A stretch of DNA of 20,960 bases from Planctomycetota bacterium. Its GTDB lineage: Bacteria > Planctomycetota > Planctomycetia > Pirellulales > Thermoguttaceae. Of the stretch, positions 8,716 to 15,704 are shown one piece after another. Each line of letters opens with the position of its first letter. Within the stretch, counting starts at the first letter, position 1. Below the pieces are notes generated by a model, which saw only the letters and a program-made list of their open reading frames with translations, had not been told where the DNA came from and searched no databases. The DNA lies in NCBI GenBank assembly GCA_023397045.1, contig JAEWUR010000073.1, positions 1 to 20,960 of the forward strand, in the 5' to 3' direction. The position numbers and the translations under genes were made by a program.

Positions 8716-10641
8716 TTATACTCCGACAATCGCGTGGAACTTGCACGCCTGGGCGCAGGCTCCGCACTTGATGCACTTGGTCGCGTCGATGCGATGGGGC
8801 ATCTTCCGTTCGCCCGAGATCGCGCCGACCGGGCATTTCCTGGTGCAAATCGTACAGCCTTTGCACAGGTCGGCGCGAATCTCGGGTACCTGCAGCGCTT
8901 TGCAGCGTCCTACGGGACAACGTTTCTGGAATACGTGCGCCTCGATCTCGGGCCGGAAGTATCGCATCATCGAGAGCACGGGGTTCGGCGCGGTCTTGCC
9001 CAATCCGCACAGCGATCCTTTTCGCACCGCTCTGGCCAACTGATCGAGCAGGTCGAGCGTGTTGCCATCGGCGCGCCCCTCGATGATATCGTCCAGCAAA
9101 GCGAGCATCTGACGCGTGCCTTCGCGGCACAAGATGCACTTGCCGCACGACTCGTTCTGCGTGAATTGCATGAAGAACCGCGCGATCTGCACCATGCACG
9201 TGTGGCGATTCATCACGACCAGTCCGCCCGAGCCGACCATGGCCCCGACGGTTTGGAGCGAATCGAAATCCATCGGCAAGTCGAGATGTTCTTGCGTGAG
9301 GCATCCGCCCGAGGGACCGCCGATCTGCACGGCCTTGAACGGCTCGTTGACCGGATTGCCTTTTTCGTCGATCACACCGCCGCCGATGTCCATGACGATC
9401 TGACGCAAGGTCGCGCCGAACGGGACCTCGATCAGGCCAGTGTTGACCACGTGGCCCGTCAGGGCGAACGTCTTGGTACCGGGCGACTTATCGGTTCCCG
9501 TTCGCCGAAACTCGGCCGCGCTGTACCGCAGAATCAGCGGCACCGTGGCCAGCGTCTCGACATTGTTGATGACCGTCGGGCAACCCCACAACCCGCTTTG
9601 GGCGGGAAACGGCGGTTTCGGACGCGGCATGCCGCGCTTGCCTTCGACCGACGCCATCAGTGCCGTCTCTTCTCCGCAAACAAATGCTCCGGCCCCTTCC
9701 ATCACGTTGAGGCGAAGGCTCTTGCCTGTTCCAAATACGTTGTCGCCCAAAAGGCCCATCTTCATTGCGTCGTCGACCGCTCGGCGGACACGCTCGACCG
9801 CCAAGGGATATTCCGTGCGGACGTAAATGTAACCCTCGTCGGCGCCGATCGCTCGGGCGGCGATCACCATGCCTTCGATCACGCTGTGCGGATCGCCTTC
9901 CATCACGCTGCGGTCCATGAACGCGCCGGGGTCGCCCTCGTCGCCGTTGCAGATCACGTATTTTTTGGGAGCGTGTTGCTTGAGCGTGAGTTCCCATTTC
10001 CGTCCGGTCGGAAAACCTCCGCCTCCACGACCGCGAAGTCCGGAGTGCGCGATCTCCTCACAGACAGCCTGCGGCGTCAACTCTCGGAAAGCGCGGCGAG
10101 CTGCCTGGTATCCGCCGTGATGGATGTACTCGCGGATATCTTCGGGATCGATCCGGCCGCACGACCGCAACACCGTTCGCTTCTGTTGTGCGTAGAACGG
10201 AATGTCGGCCTGACCTCGGCATGTGTGCCCCGTGTCCGCTATGGCATAGAGCAGCCGGTCGACCGTGCGGTTGTTCTTCAGCGTTGTCTCGATAATCTCT
10301 GCGACGTCGTCGGGCTTGACGTGCGTGTAGAGGATGCCGTCGGGCTCGATGGTAACCAACGGTCCCTTCTGACAGAAGCCTTGGCAGCCGCTCTTGGAGA
10401 CCAGAATGCCTTCGGCCGTCTGGCCGTCTTCAGGCTTCAGGTGGACGGTGACCGGAAGGTCGGCGCCGGCCAACTTTGTCACGAAGGCGTCGTACACCTT
10501 GAGCGAGCCGCCGGCCACGCAGCCCGTTCCGGCGCAGATCACGACCCGGCGAGCGAGTTTTTTGGCCGCCGCGCCATAGTCGTTGGCCACTTGTCCAAGA
10601 TCGACCGCCTCGGCGCCTGGTGTTGCTTGAAGATCCGTCAT
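8716..10641 (-). CDS. hydB: HydB, NADH/FMN-binding subunit of the hydrogenase complex (NuoF-like)
   Basis: This 641-residue subunit is the NADH-oxidising, FMN-containing part of HydABC and the presumed site of electron bifurcation. It starts with a thioredoxin-like [2Fe-2S] domain (Cys 36/41/86/90). The Nuo51 core follows, with the glycine-rich GLRGRGGGGFPTGRKW (201-216), NGDEGDPGAFMDR (232-244) and GAGAFVCGEETA (316-327). Then come the SLBB region, the four-cysteine N3-type cluster (Cys 499/502/505/545), and a C-terminal two-[4Fe-4S] ferredoxin domain (593/596/599/603 and 623/626/629/633). A CPVGRC pair at 575-580 lies just before that domain. The extra N- and C-terminal iron-sulfur domains separate it from complex I NuoF and match HydB. 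Its start overlaps the hydC stop as ATGA (10638-10641), and AAGGA lies nine bases upstream, so translational coupling is likely. Confidence 0.95.
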   Translation of the reverse strand: MTDLQATPGAEAVDLGQVANDYGAAAKKLARRVVICAGTGCVAGGSLKVYDAFVTKLAGADLPVTVHLKPEDGQTAEGILVSKSGCQGFCQKGPLVTIEPDGILYTHVKPDDVAEIIETTLKNNRTVDRLLYAIADTGHTCRGQADIPFYAQQKRTVLRSCGRIDPEDIREYIHHGGYQAARRAFRELTPQAVCEEIAHSGLRGRGGGGFPTGRKWELTLKQHAPKKYVICNGDEGDPGAFMDRSVMEGDPHSVIEGMVIAARAIGADEGYIYVRTEYPLAVERVRRAVDDAMKMGLLGDNVFGTGKSLRLNVMEGAGAFVCGEETALMASVEGKRGMPRPKPPFPAQSGLWGCPTVINNVETLATVPLILRYSAAEFRRTGTDKSPGTKTFALTGHVVNTGLIEVPFGATLRQIVMDIGGGVIDEKGNPVNEPFKAVQIGGPSGGCLTQEHLDLPMDFDSLQTVGAMVGSGGLVVMNRHTCMVQIARFFMQFTQNESCGKCILCREGTRQMLALLDDIIEGRADGNTLDLLDQLARAVRKGSLCGLGKTAPNPVLSMMRYFRPEIEAHVFQKRCPVGRCKALQVPEIRADLCKGCTICTRKCPVGAISGERKMPHRIDATKCIKCGACAQACKFHAIVGV

Positions 10642-11150
10642 GATGCGTTTTCCTTTGCGATAATTGCGTCGACCAATTCAATCGTCTTTTCCGGCGTCAT
10701 CTGGCCGTGAACTTCGTCGTTGATCACCACGACCGGCGCCAAGCCGCATGCCCCAAGGCATGAAACCGTCTCGACCGTGAAAAGCATGTCCGCCGTGGTG
10801 TTCCTCGCCGCGTTGATTTTCAGCCGATCGTACAATGCGTCGAGAATCGCGATCGAGTCCCGAACGTGGCATGCCGTTCCGTCGCAAAGACGGATCGTGT
10901 TTTTTCCGCGTGGCTTCAACGTGAAGTGCGAGAAAAACGTCGCGACGCCGAACACCCGGGCCGGCGGCAAACTGAGCGACGTCGCCACGAACGTCAGCAC
11001 CTCCTCGGGCAGATAGCGGTACTCGCTCTGCACCTCCTGCAAGATCGGAATCAGCCGGGCGGCGTTTCGCTCGTGCCGTTCGAGAATCTCGCACACTTTG
11101 GCGAACTGCCGCACTCCGACGGCCGCCGGCGCACTCATTTCTTTTTCCAT
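10638..11150 (-). CDS. hydC: HydC, [2Fe-2S] thioredoxin-like subunit (NuoE-like)
   Basis: This 170-residue subunit of the HydABC hydrogenase has a four-helix N-terminal region (about 10-80, with VFGVATFFSHF) and a thioredoxin-like domain carrying one [2Fe-2S] cluster at Cys 89, 94, 131 and 135 (CDGTAC and CLGAC). It passes electrons in the NADH module next to HydB. The start at 11150 is supported by AAGGAG eight bases upstream, which lies inside the end of rex; the two genes overlap by 16 bp. A second ATG four codons in has a poorer context. The stop overlaps the hydB start as ATGA. The family is certain; assignment to a hydrogenase rather than a formate dehydrogenase or complex I rests on hydA and hydB in the same operon. 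Confidence 0.94.
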   Translation of the reverse strand: MEKEMSAPAAVGVRQFAKVCEILERHERNAARLIPILQEVQSEYRYLPEEVLTFVATSLSLPPARVFGVATFFSHFTLKPRGKNTIRLCDGTACHVRDSIAILDALYDRLKINAARNTTADMLFTVETVSCLGACGLAPVVVINDEVHGQMTPEKTIELVDAIIAKENAS

Positions 11151-11863
11151 AGTGAGGTCTCCTTCGCAACGGGCACGGTCGCCCGGGTCTTCTTGGCGGG
11201 TTCGCCCCGCAATAATTCGTCCAAGCGGCTCGAAAGCGCCGCAAGGCTCGATGCCAGCTTCACGTCCTCAACAATCACATTGTCGGGCACTCGCAATGAA
11301 ACGGGCGTATAATTCCAAATCGCTCGAATGCCCGACTGAACCATGGCGTCGGCGACCTCTTGGGCCGCTGCCGCCGGAACCGTCAAAATGCCGATCAACA
11401 CGTGCATCCGCTTGACCAAATCGGGAAGCTTCTCCATCGGAAACACTTCCTTGCCATGAACCGACTTCCGGACCTTTTTCGGATCGTTGTCGAAGCCGGC
11501 CAACACGTTCAAGTTGAACTGACTGAATCCGTCGTAGCCCATGAGCGCTGCCCCCAGGCAGCCCACGCCGACCAGAAATGCGTCTCTCGTATTGTTCCAG
11601 CCCAAGAACTTCTCGATCGCGTCGATCAATTCGGGAATCTGATAGCCGATCTTCGGCTTGCCGACGATGCCGGTGATCGCCAGGTCTTTCCGCACCTGGA
11701 CGCTCACCAAACCCAGTTCTTCCGCTACGTGAGGACAGGAAACAACGTCCCGGCCACGAGCCTTCAGTTCGTAAAGCAATCGAAGGTACGCCGGCAAGCG
11801 CCGCACGCTCGGCAAGGGCGCCGAACGGATCGGATTTCGGTCTGTCGAGTCAGTTTCTTGCAT
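11135..11863 (-). CDS. rex: Rex, NADH/NAD+-sensing transcriptional repressor
   Basis: This 242-residue regulator is the first gene of the operon. Residues about 15-85 form the winged-helix DNA-binding domain (PSVRRLPAYLRLLYEL, then VSVQVRKDLA). The Rossmann NAD(H)-binding domain has GVGCLG (99-104) and AGFDNDP (122-128), followed by the helix-swap region near the C-terminus. About 25 extra residues follow LDELLRG and end in a lysine-rich tail. Rex proteins leave DNA when NADH rises, which derepresses NADH-consuming fermentation genes such as adhE and hydrogenases; those are exactly the genes that follow. Autoregulation is likely because a repeat cluster overlaps the candidate promoter. No clear Shine-Dalgarno precedes ATG 11863; another ATG 20 bases upstream is out of frame. 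Confidence 0.94.
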   Translation of the reverse strand: MQETDSTDRNPIRSAPLPSVRRLPAYLRLLYELKARGRDVVSCPHVAEELGLVSVQVRKDLAITGIVGKPKIGYQIPELIDAIEKFLGWNNTRDAFLVGVGCLGAALMGYDGFSQFNLNVLAGFDNDPKKVRKSVHGKEVFPMEKLPDLVKRMHVLIGILTVPAAAAQEVADAMVQSGIRAIWNYTPVSLRVPDNVIVEDVKLASSLAALSSRLDELLRGEPAKKTRATVPVAKETSLWKKK

Positions 11864-11888
11864 GGCTTTGCGTCCCGCTGCATGGTAA

Positions 11889-11949
11889 CGATAACCTAGT
11901 ACCGATAATATCGTATCCGTATCGCGTTATCGATAAATCTATCGCGATA
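11889..11949. promoter_or_regulatory. Cluster of CGATA/TATCG repeats, candidate operator of rex
   Basis: Eight copies of the pentamer occur in 61 bases: CGATA at 11889, 11903, 11931 and 11945, and its complement TATCG at 11909, 11920, 11928 and 11940. The direct copies are 14, 28 and 14 bases apart. They combine into dyads CGATA-A-TATCG (11903-11913), TTATCGATAA (11927-11936) and TATCGCGATA (11940-11949). A wider pair, CGTATCGCG (11918-11926) and CGCGATACG (11943-11951), also occurs. The cluster overlaps and follows the candidate rex -10 box, as expected for a repressor site. It does not match the usual TTGTGA or TTGTTAA Rex half-sites. Confidence 0.5.
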
Positions 11950-11964
11950 CGATTTCGGCGTCAA
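11936..11964 (-). promoter_or_regulatory. Candidate promoter of the rex-hyd-adhE operon
   Basis: On the minus strand TTGACG (11959-11964) and TAGATT (11936-11941) are 17 bases apart, matching five and four positions of the sigma70 boxes. Transcription would start near 11929, giving a leader of about 65 bases before rex. The boxes interleave with the CGATA/TATCG repeats. Confidence 0.4.
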
Positions 11965-12023
11965 CACGCGTTGGCCAAAAAAATGTGGTCTAGACCGGTT
12001 TTTCCTCCGCCTCCACCCAACCG

Positions 12024-12051
12024 TTGACAGATTCGTTAAAATCGATATATT
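12024..12051 (+). promoter_or_regulatory. Sigma70-type promoter of the sugar regulator block
   Basis: A perfect TTGACA (12024-12029) is followed after 16 bases by TATATT (12046-12051), one change from the consensus -10. The surrounding DNA is unusually AT-rich for this window. Transcription would start near 12058, leaving a leader of about 160 bases that contains the dyad at 12105-12126. Confidence 0.6.
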
Positions 12052-12104
12052 AAAGAGCATAAAAAGTACATTGAAATACTACTGAATACGCCGCAACTCC
12101 CGCT

Positions 12105-12126
12105 CTTGTGAATTGCGATTCACTAG
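12105..12126. promoter_or_regulatory. Dyad operator-like site in the leader of the sugar regulator
   Basis: GTGAAT (12108-12113) and ATTCAC (12118-12123) form a perfect inverted repeat around TGCG. After one mismatch on each side, two more bases pair (CT and AG). It lies about 50 bases downstream of the predicted transcription start, where a repressor could block elongation. The encoded GntR/LacI-type regulator is the obvious candidate binder; that link is inferred. Confidence 0.45.
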
Positions 12127-12221
12127 CCCGCCGCGGGGTGTTTGCCCACGCCCAAATCGCCTTAGAAAGACGTTCCATCCAAGAAAAAATCCGGGCGACG
12201 CTCCCGACGCCTCCCAGACCC

Positions 12222-13355
12222 ATGTTGCGAGTCGACACCAAAAACCCCCTGCCGTTGTATCTGCAAGTCGCCGAAGACATTCGGCGGCAGATCACCACCG
12301 GCGAGTTGGCGCCGGGCCATCGCCTCCTGTTGGAGGATGCGCTGGCCGAGCAATACCGCGTCAGCGGAGTTACGATCAAACACGCGCTTCGGAATCTCGC
12401 GGAGGAAGGCTTGCTCCTGCGCATCAAGCGGAAGGGCACTTTTGTGTCGCCACGCCGGGACCAACCTGCCAACGTGATTCAGAAGACGAAGACGCTCGCG
12501 TTGATCATTCCCGCCATTGAAGACCTATTTATCTCGGAGATCTATCGCGGCGTCGCCGATGTCGCACGCCAGTCCGATTACTCGATTTCGATTGCCAGTT
12601 CCGACCGCGAGGTTGAACGAGAAGTCGAAAACATCACGAACCTCGGCCGACGAGGCGAGGCCGGTGCGATCATCTTTCCGAATTGGGGACGCGCCAATGC
12701 CGAACAGATCTTTGAACTCAAGCGGCGGCAGTTTCCGTTTGTCATGATCAACCGGTTCTTTCGCGACATTCGCACCCACTCCGTCGTTTCCGACAACGTT
12801 GACGGCGCGTGCCAGGCCGTCGAACATCTGATCGGACTTGGCCACCGTCGGATCGGCTGCATCGGCTGGGTCGAATGCACGGCCATCGACGATCGTTTGG
12901 ACGGCTATCGCATGGCCTTGGGGCGCAACGGCATCGCCTATCGCGAAGAATTGGTGTCCGGCATCATGGACGGAAGCCCCGATCGATACGTCGGCGTCGA
13001 GCCGGTCGATGGCGGCTACGAGGAAATGAAACGGCTCTTGCGTCTCGATGACCGACCGACGGCGGTTTTCGCCGTGACCGATCGCCTGGCCGTCGGTGCG
13101 ATGCGTGCCGTGGCGGAGGCTGGACTGACCATCCCCGACGACATTGCCCTGGTCGGGTTCGATGACATCAAATATGCCGCCGATCTCGATCTGACGACGG
13201 TCTTTCAGCCGGCGTTCGACACAGGCAAGATCGCCGCCGAGATCCTTATTCGCGAGATTGAAAAAAACGCCGCCGGTGCGGAAATTGAGTTCAGAAAAAT
13301 CGTCTTGCCCACCAAACTGGTTGTCCGAGGCACCTGTGGAGCGCGAAAACGATGA
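12222..13355 (+). CDS. Sugar-responsive regulator: GntR-type HTH fused to a LacI-type sensor domain
   Basis: This is a 377-residue transcription factor. Residues 1-77 are a GntR-type winged helix (PLYLQVAEDIRRQITTGEL, LAEQYRVSGVTIKHALRNLAEEGLL, and the wing KGTFVSP). From about 90 to 370 a periplasmic-binding-protein-like domain of the LacI/GalR type follows (TLALIIPAIEDLFISEIYRG, then AVFAVTDRLAVGAMRAVAEAG and IALVGFDD). The same architecture is known from AraR of Bacillus, which responds to a free sugar. ATG 12222 starts exactly at the domain; a GTG at 12108 in the same frame would add 38 residues of low plausibility, and neither start has a strong ribosome binding site. The stop overlaps the next gene as ATGA, so the two are probably cotranscribed. 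The inducer is unknown; the neighbouring genes suggest a monosaccharide, perhaps released from a galactoside. Confidence 0.87.
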   Translation: MLRVDTKNPLPLYLQVAEDIRRQITTGELAPGHRLLLEDALAEQYRVSGVTIKHALRNLAEEGLLLRIKRKGTFVSPRRDQPANVIQKTKTLALIIPAIEDLFISEIYRGVADVARQSDYSISIASSDREVEREVENITNLGRRGEAGAIIFPNWGRANAEQIFELKRRQFPFVMINRFFRDIRTHSVVSDNVDGACQAVEHLIGLGHRRIGCIGWVECTAIDDRLDGYRMALGRNGIAYREELVSGIMDGSPDRYVGVEPVDGGYEEMKRLLRLDDRPTAVFAVTDRLAVGAMRAVAEAGLTIPDDIALVGFDDIKYAADLDLTTVFQPAFDTGKIAAEILIREIEKNAAGAEIEFRKIVLPTKLVVRGTCGARKR

Positions 13356-14203
13356 AAATCGGCTGCGGAACCGTCTGTTTTCGAAAACTGCCGCTGGAAA
13401 AAGCGCTCGAGCGAATCGCGAAGGCGGGCTATCGCTACATCGAAACGCAGGCGACCGCGCCGTTCTGCCCTCATGTCGATCCGTGGCGCGACGATCCGGA
13501 GCAATTCAAGCGGCGTGTGGCGAATTTCGGCTTCGAAGGCGTTTCGGCGCTCTGGGCGCCGTGCGGCGCGATCATTCCCGACCCGTATAGCGTGTCTGGA
13601 GTGTCCCAGGCGATCGTATGGGCCGCCGCCGCAGGCATTCCCGTCGTCAATGCGGGCGATGGAAAACGGCCTGAGACAATGCCAGAGCCCGATGCATGGA
13701 AAGTTCTTGAGGAACGGCTGTCCCAGATACTCGAAATCGCCGCGGAACATAAGGTGCATCTCGCCATTGAGCCGCATGGCTCTTTTTCGTTGACGGCCGA
13801 GGGCCTGGCGAAGATCATGGAAATTGGCAACTCACCGTGGCTTGGCATCAACTATGACGCGGCGAATGTCCATCGAGCGACCTACGTCGAAACCATGGCG
13901 GGAAAGTCGTCCTGGACGCCCGATGGTCAGAAGCAGAATGAAGTCGATACGCTGAAAGCCGTTGCCGGCCATGTGGTGCATTACCACGCGAAGGATCTTC
14001 GCGGTACGCAATGCGTCGCGTTGGGGACAGGCGAGGTCGACAACGCCCGATGCATTGGCGTACTTGCCGAGCGCGGCTACGACGGCGTCCTATCGCTAGA
14101 GACGGAAGGCGAAAACGAGCCGGAAGCCGGGCAGCAGTTAATTGAAGCCAGCCTCACATACTTGCAGAAAGCACTTGATGATTTGCCAAACAAGGCAGAA
14201 TGA
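13352..14203 (+). CDS. Sugar phosphate isomerase/epimerase-like TIM barrel, cytoplasmic
   Basis: This 283-residue protein belongs to the AP endonuclease 2/xylose isomerase-like TIM-barrel superfamily. Likely metal ligands are Glu140 (AIEPHG), Asp169 (NYDAANV), His212 (HYHAKD) and Glu250 or Glu252 (SLETEGE). There is no signal peptide, so it should act in the cytoplasm. It starts four bases inside the end of the regulator gene (ATGA, 13352-13355). Its sequence is closely related to the exported protein at 15705-16652; by eye about half of the aligned residues are identical, including the opening IGCGTVxFRKLPL. The substrate cannot be read from sequence. Related proteins next to Gfo/Idh/MocA enzymes act on inositols or keto-sugars, which is the most likely setting here. 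Confidence 0.82.
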   Translation: MKIGCGTVCFRKLPLEKALERIAKAGYRYIETQATAPFCPHVDPWRDDPEQFKRRVANFGFEGVSALWAPCGAIIPDPYSVSGVSQAIVWAAAAGIPVVNAGDGKRPETMPEPDAWKVLEERLSQILEIAAEHKVHLAIEPHGSFSLTAEGLAKIMEIGNSPWLGINYDAANVHRATYVETMAGKSSWTPDGQKQNEVDTLKAVAGHVVHYHAKDLRGTQCVALGTGEVDNARCIGVLAERGYDGVLSLETEGENEPEAGQQLIEASLTYLQKALDDLPNKAE

Positions 14204-14264
14204 CATCCGCTGCCGGCAATTCCTGCGTTGACACCGCAAACTCTCACAATTCCGGGATCCCACC

Positions 14265-15647
14265 ATGAACCATCATCCCACCTCAAATCCGAAGTCCCAG
14301 CACGTCGATTGCCAGGATCGCCATCCATCGCTTCTTCAAGAGACCGCCCGGGCGGCCGCGGTTGCCGCCGTGGCCGGTGTCGCCGCGAAACCGGCGTGGC
14401 TCTCCGGTGCTCCGGTGGCCGGCGATGAGACGATCAAAATCGCGTTGATCGGCTGCGGCTCGCGCGGCACGGGCGCCGCCTCCCAAGCGTTGCGAACGAG
14501 TGGACCGGTCAAACTTTGGGCCATGGCCGACCTGTTCGAAGACCGGCTCGAAAGCAGCTTGGCCAATCTCACGAAAGGCGAAGCCAACGATTACGATCGG
14601 GACGCCTACCAGGGGTTCGACCGGCAGGTCGACGTTCCGCCGGAACGCCGTTTCGTTGGGTTCGACGCATTTCAAAAGGCGATTGACAGCGGCGTCGACC
14701 TCGTGATTCTTGCCACGCCGCCCCAGTTTCGGCCTGCCCAATACGACTACGCGGTCAAGCAGGGAAAACACGTTTTCATGGAAAAACCGCTGGCCGTCGA
14801 CGCGCCGGGCATTCGCCAAATCCTGGAATCCAATGAGGTCGCGAAGCAGAAAAACTTGAAGGTGTCGGTCGGCCTCATGCACCGCCACAATCAGCGGATT
14901 CAGGAGACCGTCGCGCGTTTGCAGGAAGGAGCGATCGGCGATGTTTCACTGGTTCGATGTTATTGGAACATGGGCGCGATGCGCGACACGCCTCCGCGAC
15001 CGGCCGAAATGAGCGAGATGCTCTATCAATTGCGAAATCCCTATCATTTTCTTTGGCTTAGCGGCGACTACTTCGCTGATGCTCTGCTCCACTATCTCGA
15101 CGTCGGCTGCTGGGTGAAGGGCGAACATCCGGTCAGCGCCCAGGGCCAAGGCGGACGACTGCTCTACTCCGAAATGCAACAGGGCGACACCTACGACCAC
15201 CATTTCGTCGAGTTCACTTTTTCCGACGGTTCGATCATGGCGGCCCAAACGCGGCAGATCCCCGACTGCTGGTGCATTTCGACGGTTTTTGCGGAAGGAA
15301 CCAACGGGAAATCGCAGATCGACCACGGCGTCATCCGCGGCGACCGCGCATGGCGATTCCGCGGCGACGCACCCAACTCCTATCAAGTCGAACACGATGT
15401 GTTGGCCGACGCCATCCGTCGCGATCGACCGCACAACGAGGTCGACTACGCGGCGGCCAGTACCATGACGGCCATCATGGGCCGTATGGCCAGCTACTCC
15501 GGGCAATGTGTCCGATGGGACGACGCCTTCCATTCCGACGTGCGATTGGGACCGGAGAAATGTGCGTTCGACGCGCCGGCCCCCGTGGTCGCCGATGCCC
15601 GGGGGCGTTATCCCGTGGCCATTCCCGGCGTCACGAAGGTGTTTTAA
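14265..15647 (+). CDS. Gfo/Idh/MocA family NAD(P)-dependent oxidoreductase with N-terminal export-like segment
   Basis: This is a 460-residue sugar or cyclitol dehydrogenase. After about 55 N-terminal residues the Rossmann fold begins with IALIGCGSRGTG (59-70), followed by the conserved EKP (173-175) and the catalytic-helix region ADALLHYLD (271-279). The N-terminus looks like the Tat signal found in many planctomycete members: an alanine-rich stretch at about 28-42 and a possible cleavage site near 50. However, the usual twin arginine is replaced by Arg-His (RHPSLLQ, 19-25), so export is uncertain. ATG 14265 has no clear ribosome binding site, and no other methionine precedes the Rossmann fold. 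It sits between two isomerase/epimerase paralogues, which suggests an oxidation-isomerisation pathway; the substrate is unknown. Confidence 0.87.
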   Translation: MNHHPTSNPKSQHVDCQDRHPSLLQETARAAAVAAVAGVAAKPAWLSGAPVAGDETIKIALIGCGSRGTGAASQALRTSGPVKLWAMADLFEDRLESSLANLTKGEANDYDRDAYQGFDRQVDVPPERRFVGFDAFQKAIDSGVDLVILATPPQFRPAQYDYAVKQGKHVFMEKPLAVDAPGIRQILESNEVAKQKNLKVSVGLMHRHNQRIQETVARLQEGAIGDVSLVRCYWNMGAMRDTPPRPAEMSEMLYQLRNPYHFLWLSGDYFADALLHYLDVGCWVKGEHPVSAQGQGGRLLYSEMQQGDTYDHHFVEFTFSDGSIMAAQTRQIPDCWCISTVFAEGTNGKSQIDHGVIRGDRAWRFRGDAPNSYQVEHDVLADAIRRDRPHNEVDYAAASTMTAIMGRMASYSGQCVRWDDAFHSDVRLGPEKCAFDAPAPVVADARGRYPVAIPGVTKVF

Positions 15648-15690
15648 TCTCTTGATTTGAACTCACATCTTTCTCATACGCAACCGTTCA

Positions 15691-15696
15691 AGGAGA
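15691..15696 (+). promoter_or_regulatory. Ribosome binding site that fixes a GTG start
   Basis: AGGAGA lies eight bases before GTG 15705. An ATG at 15697 is in another frame. An in-frame TTG at 15657 has no such site, and using it would add 16 residues ahead of the Tat signal. Confidence 0.6.
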
Positions 15697-15704
15697 ATGC
15701 GACC

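Larger units (their letters stand above)
11864..12221. other. Divergent intergenic control region, no gene seen
   Basis: This 358-base stretch separates rex from the sugar regulator, which point away from each other. It holds the CGATA/TATCG repeat cluster, a candidate rex promoter, a sigma70-type promoter for the + strand block, and a dyad in the leader. Short perfect palindromes TTGGCCAA (11971-11978) and GGTCTAGACC (11987-11996) lie between the two promoters with no assigned role. An in-frame GTG at 12108 could extend the sugar regulator, but the added residues do not look like part of the family. Confidence 0.6.

Noticed and set aside
8606..9304. Long N-terminal extension of adhE
   Set aside because: The frame is open by chance through hydB. 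Family homology and a strong ribosome binding site place the start at 8605.
8734..10710. Open frame of 658 codons on the + strand opposite hydB
   Set aside because: It is the antisense shadow of hydB. The translation is rich in Arg, His and Asp with no family motif.
12105..12126. Reading the leader dyad as a Rex or CRP site
   Set aside because: The TTGTGA and TCAC parts are spaced two bases wider than either consensus, so a site for the local regulator is more likely.
14228..14250. Promoter before the Gfo/Idh/MocA gene
   Set aside because: A TTGACA is present, but the only -10-like box (CACAAT) is 11 bases away, which is too close.
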